Origin: Plantago major
Lineage: Eukaryota; Streptophyta; Magnoliopsida; Lamiales; Plantaginaceae
Reading direction: 5' to 3'
Length of the DNA stretch: 64,000 nucleotides
NCBI GenBank assembly: GCA_026545765.1
Contig: JAIFAC010000146.1
Coordinates: 62,001 to 126,000, forward strand
Every line of letters starts with the position of its first letter. The stretch's first letter is position 1. Below are positions 32,422 through 43,330 of this stretch, piece by piece. Both the position numbers and the translations under genes were made by a program. The notes under the pieces are model-generated. The model was not told where the DNA came from. It was given only the letters and a program-made list of their open reading frames with translations, and did not search any database.

Positions 32422-35400
32422 ATGGAACCCAAGAAGATGACCACCAAGAACCCTAAGGCCGTAGCATCTGCTCCTGCTGAAAAGCAAGGAGGAAAGGAAC
32501 TTAAGGTGTTGAATAAACGCCTTCTGGGAAAGTTTACCCCATCGGACTGGAACCCTAACCACAAAATGAATTGGGGAGCTTTTCTAGTAAAGAGGTATGT
32601 ACCAAAGAAGCTATACCTTCAAGACCGTAAAGGAAACCGATATTGGGATGTCAAGAATTCTATATCTACAAGTTCTATCCGCCGCACTCAAAGGGACTAT
32701 CCACACTGGATGTACTGGAGTTCTATAACAACTCCAAAATCTTCACAAAAGTTGTGAATGATGAAGAAGAAAAATACATGCAGACTGAAGTCCAAGGACA
32801 AGAAATTGTTCTAGACTGCAAGACTTTTTGCAAGATATTCCGATTGAAAAATCGAGTAACATTTGAAGACATCAACATCAAGGACGCTTCCATGATTCAA
32901 GGCATCAAAGAGCTATTTGAAGCAATCCAGTTAGAAAATGCAAAGGGTTGTCCAGGAGACTTTGTTCAAAGCCATCGTAACTAGTCATCTCCGTAAATAT
33001 CGAGTACTTTAGTTTTATTCGTTCGCTGCTTTGATGGCAACAAAGGTGGAGTAAATGATAAGCATGGAGAGATGGATGATGATGCATCTTCCTAACAAGA
33101 AGAATGAAGGGCAGAAACCCACTTCAATTGGGGAAGTACGCCTTCAACAAATTCCTCGACATATTGAGGAATTTGAGCCCAAAATCATCAATGGCCTTTG
33201 CCGAGCCAAAGGCCAATATGCACTTTGGTCTCGTAATCTGCTACATTCTCGAAACAATGGGAATCACTCGAGAGAGGCAGAAATCCTACCACCAACTCTC
33301 TTCGTACACGCTTTTGAAGAAAAGGAGAAACTTGTCACGAGAACGCCTCGTAAAGGCGTAAGAAGAAGAAATCTGACAAAGAAGGTGAGGAGGTCTCGAG
33401 CAAGCTCAAGCTAAACCTCCAGCCAAGAGAAAAAGGACTCATAGCAAAAGAGTCTCCAAGCCCCTAAGCATACAAGAGGCGAACCTTCCGGAGACAAGGT
33501 CTCGTAAGATGTCGACGCCGTAAAGGCAACTCCAGACGCCCCAAGAGTCTCAACCGTAATGCTCCGTAACTCTCCGTAGATGATAGAAATATCATAGATG
33601 GGTTCGCACCAACACGTAATAGTGATTCGAGGATGATGAAGTACTTGCAAAAGTACTCAAAAGATTCAAATATGAGACCCATGGAGGAGCATCAAGCTCA
33701 CTCTTCAGAAGACAAGAGCCCTCCCAAAGAGGGAAGAAGAAGGCCTGGGTAAGGAAGATAGAATGATGGAAGATTTTGACATTGCTTCCACATTCACAAT
33801 GCCAACACTTAATATTGCTGAAGAAAACCCTGTTTCAACAGTTCCTCAACCTTCTGAGAGAGCTCAACTCTCAGAAAGGGATCAAACTGAGATGGAGACT
33901 CAGAATGATACTGCAGAGGAGAACAACAATGAGCACAGAGAGACTGTGGAATAACCACAAGTCCAATAGATCAATGATCAGCCTGACTCTATTTAGGTAA
34001 CAAAGATAGTTTGTATCTAACATGTCAACATAATTGCATGTTAACTTGTTACTCATAAGCTGTATTTGTTACAGGCCAACTTGGAGACACACTTTCAGGG
34101 GGAAGAAAACCTGTCCACCCCCTTGAATCAAGAAGGGGTTCCTCCAACCTCAGAACATCAAGAAGAGCTTGTCCCACATGTAGTGAAGTTATCTCTGAAT
34201 AAGAAATAACTAACTAAAAATGCTCTTATCTTATGTTCTAATAATTCTTATTGTCTCTTCAGTCTAATCGAGGAAGTAGTGGTGGAACCAACACCCAAAA
34301 CCTAGAGATTCCAGAGGTCAAAAGCTTCGAGGAAGTATTTATCGAGCCTTCACGAGAAGGTAAGTAATCGAATAGTCTTCTTCAAAGAATGCTCGAAAAC
34401 CCACTACTAAATCTTTTATGTTTGTTCTTACAGTCAACCAAGAACAATTGGAAGGAAAGACGTGGTCTTATCTCCTCCAAAAGAAACTAAATCACTGAAC
34501 GAGCAAGAATCGCAGAAAGGTGCCAGAAACCCCCAAGGTTTCTGAGGAACATGCTACTGAGCTTCCTCACTTGGAAGTAAGTGAAGTCTCATAAAGCACT
34601 TTTCCACCTATCTTTTCTATTAACAGTTTCTAAACATATTTGATTTTAATTCTCAGGTTCAAGCAGAAAGAAAGGTTGATGAGGATAAAACTTCCCCTCT
34701 CACCAAAGTATCTGAGGCCTCTGTGCCCAAGCAAGCAGAAGTACAGAATAATGAGCCTAGTGTTTCTACACAGGTATGCTCAGAAAGCTTACTTTTGCAC
34801 ACAAATACTAACACAAGTGGTTTGAACAAAACTAACTTGAACACCTTCTTTCAGGCTCAAAGTCTAGTGCCAGTTGATTTACTCAAGGCTTTCCGTATAA
34901 CACTTTAAAGAAACATCTCAAGTGCTTTATAATGGCGTAAACTCGTAAAGGTCAACCTTCGTAATTAGCCAGAGTAATCGACGTCCCAGAAAAGAGAGCA
35001 ATCGCCTTCAATCTGGAAGATTATATCCATGCATTGTTCCCAACAGAGTCCTACTCTTTTGCCACTCTGATGCATGAAAACTTCATTCATGAAGTAGCAC
35101 AAAGACTTATAGCAGATTTCAAGTCTGCGGATGCTCAAACCCAAGAGCAGATGGTTACCCATCCTGCCTTGCCCAACAAGCTCACTACTTATCCTTCTGA
35201 ACAAGAAGAAGTCAATGGGAGGATGATTACATTCCCAAATGTGATCAACCTGGTTTCAGAAGATGATGAGGAGATGGACGAAAATGATTACCAAGAACCT
35301 CCCTCTGAGCATCCAAACCAAGAAGCAAAGAACAAGAGTGATGATGATGATGATCAGAATGATGATCCCCAACCTGGACAAGGCGGGATTCAGAAAGCTA

Positions 35401-37555
35401 GCAAAGGAAGTGGAGAAAAGGCTACTCCCTCAAATGCTCAGAAAGCTCCATCATCATCACCTCCCAAGTCTCATCAAGATACCCAACAAGTCAACACAAT
35501 AATGCCTTAGAAGAAATTTCACCATTGAGTTTAGGATTGAACAACTCGTAAAGGTATTCGAAGAAGAGAAGAGAATCAACATTGAGACTCAAGCTCTTGT
35601 TGATGAAAAGGAAGCCAAAATCAAGAAGCTCTAAGAAGCTAATGCCAAGGAATCGCACTCCTAGATGAGCAAAGAAATTTGAAAATGCCATTGTTGTCAC
35701 AAATTACCGAGATAGATGCCATGGATGACAATGATGATGAAGAACATGATGTCGAGATCGCATCGTAAAGACCTTCTACATCTTCTCGTATAGGCCAAGA
35801 CACTTGATGGAAAGCGTAAGAAGTTTGTCAATCTGCAAACAATCCAAGACAAGGATTATGATAGTGATGTCAAACCCACAACTTGATTATCAAGGTAAGA
35901 TGAGAGACTTATCACTCAAGACAAAAGAGCCCTACTTGCTCCTCATATATTCTCTCGCACTAAGTAGTTCAAGAAGTGAAGAGCACTGCAAGGAACAAAG
36001 GTCTTTTAGAGCTCGAAAGACTCTAGTTGCCCAAGACATGTATGCTAAAACTGCTCCAAGAGATGAAGCCATCGCCGCTTACTCAACAGAGCAACTAGCA
36101 TAGCTCTCTCGAAAGACCTAGGTTGGTCAGGATGAGGATTGTAACAATGCTAATGCAAAGATTGAATGAAGCCACCATGTCATCCGCAAGCCAACGCCAT
36201 TCTAAGGCCGCTTGAAGAGCTCAACTCAAAGGAGCAGAACTGTTAGACAGAATAAAGAACCAAGAAGGAACTTCAAGAATTGGTCAGGTGCACAACAATC
36301 TCCGTAAAACTTTGAAACTCTCTCAAGCTTATGCTATCATGAGTCCGCTATTCATGACTAAGGGGAAGAAGAGATGCCTCGTAAAGGTAGAGGAAGAAAA
36401 GAAAACAATCAAATCCTCCCTCCTCAAGTCAACTTATCATTAATGACACCACGAGACACCCTTGTCAAGAAGTTGTTCCAGATCAACCAAATAGGCCGAG
36501 AAGTATGGTCACTAGGGGAACCAAGTCCCTTAGAATCTCGAAGAGAAGAAGACTTCAAGAAGAAGAAAAGAAGAAGGAGAAGTAAGAGGTCAAGAAAGTC
36601 GCAAGTCTCCAATTTTGGACTTCAATGATGATGAGGATGAATCACATGATGAACATCCACTTCACAAGAAAAGGAGACAAGCAACTACTTCACAACCTCC
36701 TCCGGCAAAGAAGACCTTTAGCACCAAAGACTTTCCGAAATACCAAGTCATTACAAGGAACATCCACCAAAGACAAATTTCTACAAGGTGAAGAAAGAGT
36801 TAGAGGATCTCCTCGATAGAAGGCCACCAAACGTAAAAGCAAGAAGGATTTCAGCTTGGTAGTAAACAATGAAACACATCAAGAAAGGCCAACCGATGCC
36901 CACATTGAGTATATGAAGACTAGTAATGAAGAATCTTCATATAGGTGCATTCAACAAGAGAGGGTATCGATTCTCGAACTACAACATCTACTTGTCAATG
37001 ATAAGTTTCCAACTTCCATCCTTAACCAGATCCCTAAATGGAGAGAAGGCAAGCTTTAATTGCTAAAACCGAGCACCTTCATGCCCGGCTAAACTTTGAA
37101 GTAGAAAAGAGGAATGAAGCCGTAAAGATGGATCTTTCTTTTGCTCGCCTTACCCAAAACCCGATGATGTACACAAGGTAAGAAAACTCGATGGTAGCTA
37201 CAAGAGAAGAACAAACTAGGTGTTTCAACCTATGCCATTCTATATGACATTCGATGAATACCTAGATGATTTACATTATCCGTAGAAATATACAAGTATT
37301 TCAACCTATCTCAGCTGGAAGTGGACCATGCCTGGGTCTGGGTAAAGTACTTCTGGGTCAAACATTTTCTGCTGAAGAATCACAAGCTTGGCAAGAGTTA
37401 CCATGAAATATGTGACTTATCAAGAAAGACAGAGCTCGTCAAGGATTCTTTATGACTATGTCCAAGAATGCGTAAAAGTGGATGATCATGTCAATCGATC
37501 CAGAAGGGTGTCAAGAATACTCTCGAGCTTCGACTCAGATTCAAGACTTGAAGAC
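32422..37555 (+). CDS. Extra multi-exon gene downstream of pol in copia(+)
   Basis: Begins MEPKKMTTKNPKAVASAPAE at 32422; the third element starts at the matching place (59610, MASKNTSIQK...AEKQ). N-terminal block: KLYLQDRKGNRYWDV, EFYNNSKIFTKVVNDEEEKY and LDCKTFCKIFRLKNRVTFED (32600-32880), then NWGKYAFNKFLD near 33127. Middle: Glu/Pro/Ser-rich mini-exons separated by introns of 74-81 bp (33997-34854). Then ESYSFATLMHENFIHEVAQR (35042) with acidic NGRMITFPNVIN and an Asp run, a predicted coiled coil (about 35510-35760), a basic KKKKRRRRSKRSRK stretch (36560-36600) and a C-terminal part with MTFDEYLDDL (37240). No membrane span or known catalytic motif, so the name envelope-like often given to such SIRE reading frames is not supported here. 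Function unknown. Confidence 0.6.
33997..34074 (+). other. Intron 1 of the extra gene
   Basis: GTAACAAAG to TTTGTTACAG, 78 bp. The third element has a matching acceptor TTTGTTACAG near 61580. The exon before it ends in TAG where CAG is expected. Confidence 0.6.
34183..34262 (+). other. Intron 2 of the extra gene
   Basis: Acceptor TTGTCTCTTCAG ends at 34262. The donor (GTGAAG at 34183) is weaker; about 80 bp. Confidence 0.4.
34360..34433 (+). other. Intron 3 of the extra gene
   Basis: AAG/GTAAGTAAT to TTTGTTCTTACAG, 74 bp. Confidence 0.65.
34577..34656 (+). other. Intron 4 of the extra gene
   Basis: GTAAGTGAAG to TTTTAATTCTCAG, 80 bp. The following exon (34657-34773) is 117 bp, 39 whole codons. 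Confidence 0.65.
34774..34854 (+). other. Intron 5 of the extra gene
   Basis: ACACAG/GTATGC to ACCTTCTTTCAG/GC, 81 bp. Confidence 0.65.
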
Positions 37556-37898
37556 TAGTAACATTAGAATACTCTCTTGGAGCTTCGACTCTCCTTTGTT
37601 CTAATTTACTTAGTATGTTTTATTACTTTTGTAATCTTGCCGATTGTTTCTAAAATTCTATATGTAAAAGTTGCATCTCTTTCAGAACTGCACTCTATCT
37701 CAAGATCATACTTTATACATTTTAATAGATGACAACTTATCAAAGAAAGATCACTTCTTGTGATTTGGTTGATGTTTACTTTCTCGCACTTAATTCAACT
37801 AAAATTGAATATCATTTGAAATGATTAAGTGGTGGATTGTTTTCTTCCGTGATTACAATTTTGTAATAGACTTAAAAGATAGTCATGGATGACCCATC
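37556..37898 (+). other. 3' untranslated stretch of copia(+)
   Basis: AT-rich, no coding. Similar inverted sequence at 15720-16060 in copia(-), so it is shared by the family. Confidence 0.6.
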
Positions 37899-37911
37899 AA
37901 AAGGGGAAATT
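37899..37911 (+). promoter_or_regulatory. Polypurine tract of copia(+)
   Basis: AAAAGGGGAAATT ends directly at the 3' LTR start TGTTAGAATATC. Confidence 0.85.
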
Positions 37912-39329
37912 TGTTAGAATATCTTAGTATTTTGATCACTCATCACATGTTCTTATCTTAGCCAGAAAGGTGATTAAGTACTCTTGGTTCACTTGAACAT
38001 TGTAAAAGAGGAAATCACTGAGTATGATTAGTCTACTAAATCTTGTATTAATATTATAGGTCTCTGAGTGTAATTTTTATTTCAAGAAGACCATGAAGAT
38101 CAATCCTAGCAATGGAGCTTTTCTGAAGATTAGAAGACTGGAGATTGCACAAGGTTTATGAAGACCCAAAGGTTTAGTCTAACTCAGAAAGACTATGTCC
38201 TTAATCCTTTCTTAAGTATATTAACTTACTTTTGAAATATGATTCTGGACATATGACATCATGAGTATGGAGCATGCAAGCCATAAGAAAGGCTCATGTA
38301 TCCGTTGAGACTAAAGGACAATGAACAGTACTATGCATTAAATGCATCGGCAGAAATGCTGCAAAAAGCAAGTCCTCTCTGAAACAAGAGATAGTGACTT
38401 CTGAGTACATGGTTCAAGATATAAACGGATATAATTTGATAGAGAGCACAACGAATATAATTCAAACGCCTCTCAAATTTATCTATATATATCACACACT
38501 TAGATGCTTGAAATATACCTTAGAACGCTCTATCTTGCAAACTTACCATCAAGCAAAGTATTCTTTCAAGCACTCTACTACCTTTTCTGAAAGCTTTCTG
38601 TTGCTTGAAGAATCACTAGTAGTTCAAAGTTGTCCTGAACCTTAACAAGAGATTGTTATTCGTGAAAGAGTTGAACTATCGACACCTTTCCAAGCTCATT
38701 CTCCGTAATCCACATCAATTACTGGGTCAAGAAGAGCAGACTGTCATCCACTGAACAAGTGTATTAAGTAGTCTTGTTCTATTAGTCTCTCTGAAAACAT
38801 AACTAAAAAGTTATACGAGAAGCCTCTCTGACAAACCTTATAACCAACACCATCAAGGCGTGGAGTAGAGGAAGTACTTGATTTGGGAAATCAGGGAATA
38901 ACTCCAAGGTTATCTGAGTAGAGGAAGTACTTAGGTCTAGGAGTTGGGGAATAACTCAGGGGGAACATTTGGTTGAGAACCATTTGTTTAGGAATCTTAG
39001 AATAGGATTATTGTAAGGTGAACTCAATTATCTGTTCTAGTGAATTCTAGGTCTCAGAAAGACCGAAGTGGATTAGTTGGAGGATTACGCCACCTCCAGA
39101 TACCACTATACTTACTGTGTTATTTACCTTTCTGTATTTACATTTCAGCAAAGCACACACACACACACACATACTTATTGTTTCTGCACTTACCTATCTT
39201 AAAGTCTTCCGTGACTGATTTAAGTATCGAAACCCTGTTTCGAGAATCGTGTTTATCGACAAAAGTTTTAAAAGACTATTCACCCCCCCCCCCCTCTAGT
39301 CTTTTACTTTGCCGTTATCTGGACCAACA
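37912..39329 (+). repeat. 3' LTR of copia(+)
   Basis: 1418 bp, ends GGACCAACA followed by the TAAAA duplication. Mostly keeps CAG/CTG sites that read as CG in the 5' LTR. Two minisatellite copies (38863 and 38916) and a poly-C run of about a dozen at 39283-39295 that is only five long in the 5' LTR. Confidence 0.93.
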
Positions 39330-39334
39330 TAAAA

Positions 39335-40340
39335 TAACCAATCAATCTGACGGAGATTCGCGTAACCATCCCTATGCGTAAAACTTTTGAAGGTTTCTAG
39401 CATTCCATGTACGCTTGAGTGGGTGCCCGCTCTCATCTTCCAATTCATAACTCCCATTCACTCTTGCTCCGACAATCTTGTAGGGTCCTTCCCATTTAGG
39501 CTTGAGTTTTCCAACATTGGTCAAAATGTCCGCCCGACGAAGTACTAGGTCTCCGACATGCAAGTTTTTCGCTTGAACGTTCTTGTTGTATGCTCCTGCA
39601 GCAGTTGCTTGATACCTATGGATATTAGCCAGCGCTTCAGTTCTTTTCTTTTCTAGTATGTCCAGGTCGAATATCCAAGCTTCACGATTGGCGGAATCTT
39701 CGGATTCGGACTCATAGTCTCAACAGCAATTTCTGCTGGTACAAATGGAGTTTCTTTGGTCGCGGTCCGTGCGGTGGTGCGATGAGCCCATTGCACGCCA
39801 TCTAGGTCGTCCGCCCAACTTTCTTGGGAAGTTCTCAACCGCTTTTCCAGGATCTTGACTATTGTCTTGTTTGTGGACTCGGCTTGTCCGTTAGCTGCGG
39901 ATATCTAACAGATGTGAAACGTTGTTCGATTTTGAAGGACGCCAGCCATTCCTTGAGCCTATTGCCTGAAAACTGGGCACCATTGTCCGAGACGAGAACT
40001 CTGGGCAGGCCAAAGCGGCAAATGATGTTCTTCCAGATGAAGGTCCGCACTCAACTCTCTGTAATGGTTGCCACAGCTTCCGCTTCTACCCATTTGGTGA
40101 AATATTCCACGGCCACAATCAGGAACTTCTTCTGTTGAGTGCCCCTCGGGAACGGTCCGACAATATCAATGCCCCACTGATCAAATGGACATGCTATGAT
40201 TGACGGAATCATAGGATGCGTCGGACGATGTGGAACGTTCGCATAGTATTGGCAATCAGGGCACTTCCGAGCGTGATTGGCGGAATCTTTATCAATGCTA
40301 GGCCGAATAATTTTGTCGATAATTCTTCTTCGGCAAGAGT
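39335..40340 (-). pseudogene. Integrase of the Tat element
   Basis: Minus strand: CPDCQYYAN and FDQWGIDIVGPFPRGTQQKK near 40270-40130, TKWVEAEAVATIT near 40080, core DNGAQFSGNRLKEWL at about 39985, AHRTTARTATKETP near 39785, and C-terminal HVGDLVLRRADIL to NARNLQKFYA with the stop at 39372. Inserts the Tat cDNA. Small frame breaks occur near 39850 and 39680. copia(+) landed about 40 bp behind its stop codon. Confidence 0.85.
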
Positions 40341-40759
40341 TCTTCCCTAATGACTTCCGCAGCTTCCAGTATCTCTTCCAAAGACAGCTTTACTTCGCGG
40401 CTCAAGCACCTCAAGTGAGTTCCTAAAAAAGATCTCTTGTACAAATCTTCACCTAGTATAAAGTATCTGCTCATTCAAGATCAAGACACTCCTTGATTCC
40501 TTCGGATCGCTGGTAGAGATCCGCCTTGAGATAGTTCAAGATGTCACCATCCAATTTCTTCCGTGTTTGCTATCATGACAAATTGAATTGAGACTCATGA
40601 CGGATAAGTCAGTGACAGTGAGTAGGATTACTCTCCTCGTGTCCAGAGACGCTGTTGCGGATGCGTATTTTTCCAAAGCATCCGCTCTTTCATTCCGTGC
40701 TCACAAACTTTTCTGTGGTAAATTCTTCAAAGAGGTCAAGCTTCGCTGAGTAGCTCAAG

Positions 40760-41265
40760 ATACTTGATCATCGAAGGACCTTTGGTGGCAAAAGTTCCTC
40801 AAAATTGAGCTTCAATTCAGTCAGAGTCCGTAAGCTTTGAGCTTCCGACTTGCAGGATTTGGCCGCACGAGTCACTAACAACGCTTGCAGATCACTCATT
40901 ATTGGTGACTTTGAATTCCAAGGATATCGCGTAGTCGAGTTCCGCGCCATCAGGGCTCTTAAGAAAGATTCCAATTCCTCCCACTCTTCCAGTGGAGGAA
41001 CCATCCACTTCCAATGTCCAGACATCAGAAGGATGTTTTTCGGTTTGGAGATCTTATGTAAGCTCCTGAGGTTCCAACCTTCGTTCCTCTTTTCCTTTGA
41101 TTTCCGGTCCGGAGTTGTTAATACCGGATCTGCTTGCGATATCGTCAAGAAGGAACATTTGGTTGACCTGAGTTTCCTCATATGACGTAGGCAAGGACTG
41201 ATTAATGAATTGAGCATCCTCGAGGTTTTCTGGGTGGAACTTCGACAGAACTGGCTTTCGTACAA
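40760..41265 (-). pseudogene. Second RNase H of the Tat element
   Basis: Minus strand near 41020-40850: a WTLEVDGSS-like start (frame-shifted to WKWMVPPLEEW), then GIGIFL, TNNE-like and QALLVTRAAKSCKSEAQSLR. Position after the RT/RNase H block and before integrase matches the additional RNase H known from Tat-lineage gypsy elements. Between 40340 and 40760 the linker is too broken to assign. Confidence 0.6.
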
Positions 41266-41266
41266 T

Positions 41267-42729
41267 CTACTTGGTGATTAGGCATTCAAATGCCTGTTTG
41301 TCAGGGACTTTCTCTGAATCCGCTTCGGGATATTCCGCTAGGAAATCGGCGAGGACTTGAGCTTTCTTGGCTGACGGAGCCTGATAGCAAATGTCGTATT
41401 CACTTAGCTCAATCGCCCACTTAGAGAGTCGTCCAGATTGATCGGGCTTCCCCAGGACCTGTTTCCAAGGTTCCGCAGTTAGTACCACCATTTTGTGAGA
41501 CTTGAAGTATGGTTTTAACCGCCTTGCGGTGTAAACCAAAGCATATGCAAGTTTCTCAATCTTCACGTATCTTGTCTCCGCCCCAGCAAGGCTTTGCTAA
41601 GATAGTAGATCGGCAAATGATCATTAGCCCTAACTGCATTTAATACGGAACTCATTGCCTCTTCCGTGATTGCTAGGTAGAGGTAGAGTGGTTCTCCTTC
41701 GACGGGTTTGGAGAGCAGTGGAGGGGAATGGAGGTACTTTTTCAATTTTTTGAAAGCCTCGGAACATTCCGCAGTCCACATAAATTTCTCTCCTTTCCGG
41801 AGGATTTTGAAGAACGGAAGGTTTTTTTCCGCAGAACGTGAAATAAAACGACTTAAGGACATGAGACTTCCTATGAGTCAGACTCATTGAGGTTTTTTGG
41901 ATGTGGCAGATCTAGGATTGCCTTGATCTTCTTGGGGTTCGTGCTTATCCCTCTTTCTGTGACCATGTATCCGAGGAACTTTCCTCCTTTTACTCCAAAA
42001 GTGCATTTTTCTGGGTTCAATTTCATTCCGTACTTCCTAAGGATAGCGAAGCACTTGTTCAAATGATGCACATGTTGTTTTCGCTTTTGCTCTGCAGCAT
42101 GTCATCCACGACACTTCCATTTTCTTCCCAATCTCTTCCTTAAACATCCGTTCATCGACGCTGGTAAGTGGCTCCGCATTTTTCAATCCAAGGGCATTAC
42201 CTTGAAACAAGACACTTCCCGCAGTCAAGAAAGTCTTTTCGATGTCCTCCTTGGCCATCCGAATTTGGTAAAAACCTTGGTACGCGTCCATGAAACTTAG
42301 TAATGCACATCCGGAAGTGGAGTCAACTAATTGATCTATCCGTGGCAATAGGTACGGATCTTTTGGACAGAACTTGTTCAACATGGTGAAATCATTGCAC
42401 ATTCGCCATTTGCCTGGCTATTTTTCGACCAGAACCACATTGCAAACCTAATCGGAATAACAGACCTCTTCGATGTGTCCTGCTTTTAGGAGTCGATCAA
42501 CTTCAGCGGATATGATGGCATCCTTGACCGGACCAAAATCTTTCCTCTTTTGTCGGATGTACTTAATCGAGGGATCCATGTTCAGCCGGTGAACAGTAAT
42601 CATCGGATCTATTCCCTTCAGGTCATCGGTACTCCAAGCAAACACATCACTGTTGTCTCGGAGACAGGCAATGAGCTTCATTTCCACCTCCGCATTCATC
42701 TCTGTTCTAATTCTTGTCTCGACTTCCAA
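41267..42729 (-). pseudogene. Reverse transcriptase and first RNase H of the Tat element
   Basis: Minus strand in order: VFAWSTDDLKGIDP at about 42645, DFTMLNKFCPKDPYLLPRID (42395), LLSFMDAYQGFYQIRMAKED (42300), the catalytic box near 42110 read as SWMTC because one base of the YVDDM codons is missing, LNPEKCTFGVKGGKFLGYMV (42025), AFKKLKKYLHSPPLLSKP (41755), LPIYYLSKALLG (41610), and the RNase H part KWAIELSEYDICYQAPSAKK with ADFLAE (41430-41345). Three to four single-base frame breaks. Confidence 0.88.
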
Positions 42730-43330
42730 AGAACAATCTCAATTTCCTTGAGAGTCTCATGAGGCTCGATTCGCACCGTTCTAGGAAACTTCTCCTTCTG
42801 GCTCCCTACTCCAATCTGCGGATTCTCCTTTTTGGCCAGAAGAACAACGGGCGGGTCAGAGGTCAAAGTGACTACCAGCACGGGGGCAGAAGCTCTTCTT
42901 GTGGACATAATGTAACATTCCCAAGCTTCACGGATGTCTCCCACCTCTTCTCCAACTCCGAAGGCAGTCGGGAACTTTATTCTGTTATGGAGAGTGGAGG
43001 AAATAGCCCGGAATTGATTGAGTCCCGGACGCCCAAAGATGGCATTGTAGTCAAAAGTTCGGTCCACCACTACAAAATGGACTTGCTGTGTCACTCTTGC
43101 CGGGAAAGTCCCGAGTGAGACGTACAACATAACACTTCCTAGGGGTCGAACAGTTCCCCCTCTGAACCCTAGTATAGAGGTGTGGACTCTTTCATACCGG
43201 ATTCTACCACCCATCTCGTCCAAAGGTTCTTTAGAAATGATATTCATTTAACTCCCGTGTCCACCAAAATTTTGTTCACTCGATAAGTCGCGATGGTTAA
43301 CGAAACCACCAGCGGAACATCTGGATTATC
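42730..43330 (-). pseudogene. Aspartic protease of the Tat element
   Basis: Active site ILVDTG at about 43262-43245, then NIISKEPLDEMG, VSLGTFPARVTQQVHFVVVD and the flap-region YNAIFGRPGLNQFRAI (43045-43000), all typical of gypsy proteases. One frame break lies immediately after DTG. Cleaves the Gag-Pol polyprotein. Confidence 0.82.

Larger units (their letters stand above)
24333..39329 (+). mobile_element. SIRE-type Ty1/copia element with extra gene, TSD TAAAA
   Basis: LTRs at 24333-25729 and 37912-39329, target duplication TAAAA (24328-24332 and 39330-39334), primer site complementary to initiator Met-tRNA (25732-25743) and polypurine tract at 37899-37911. Internal order: gag, protease, integrase, RT, RNase H, then about 6 kb with an extra multi-exon gene. 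Total length 15.0 kb. Large size, LTRs above 1 kb and extra coding downstream of pol fit the SIRE/Maximus lineage. It inserted into the Tat element just behind its pol. Confidence 0.92.

Noticed and set aside
32422..37555. Calling the extra gene an envelope gene
   Set aside because: No signal peptide or membrane span visible; the protein is acidic, basic and coiled-coil in turn.
24333..39329. Estimating insertion age from LTR divergence
   Set aside because: Differences are dominated by CAG/CTG changes that are probably sequence error, so any age would be inflated.
42714..43118. Plus-strand frame of 134 codons
   Set aside because: Opposite strand of the Tat protease; shadow.
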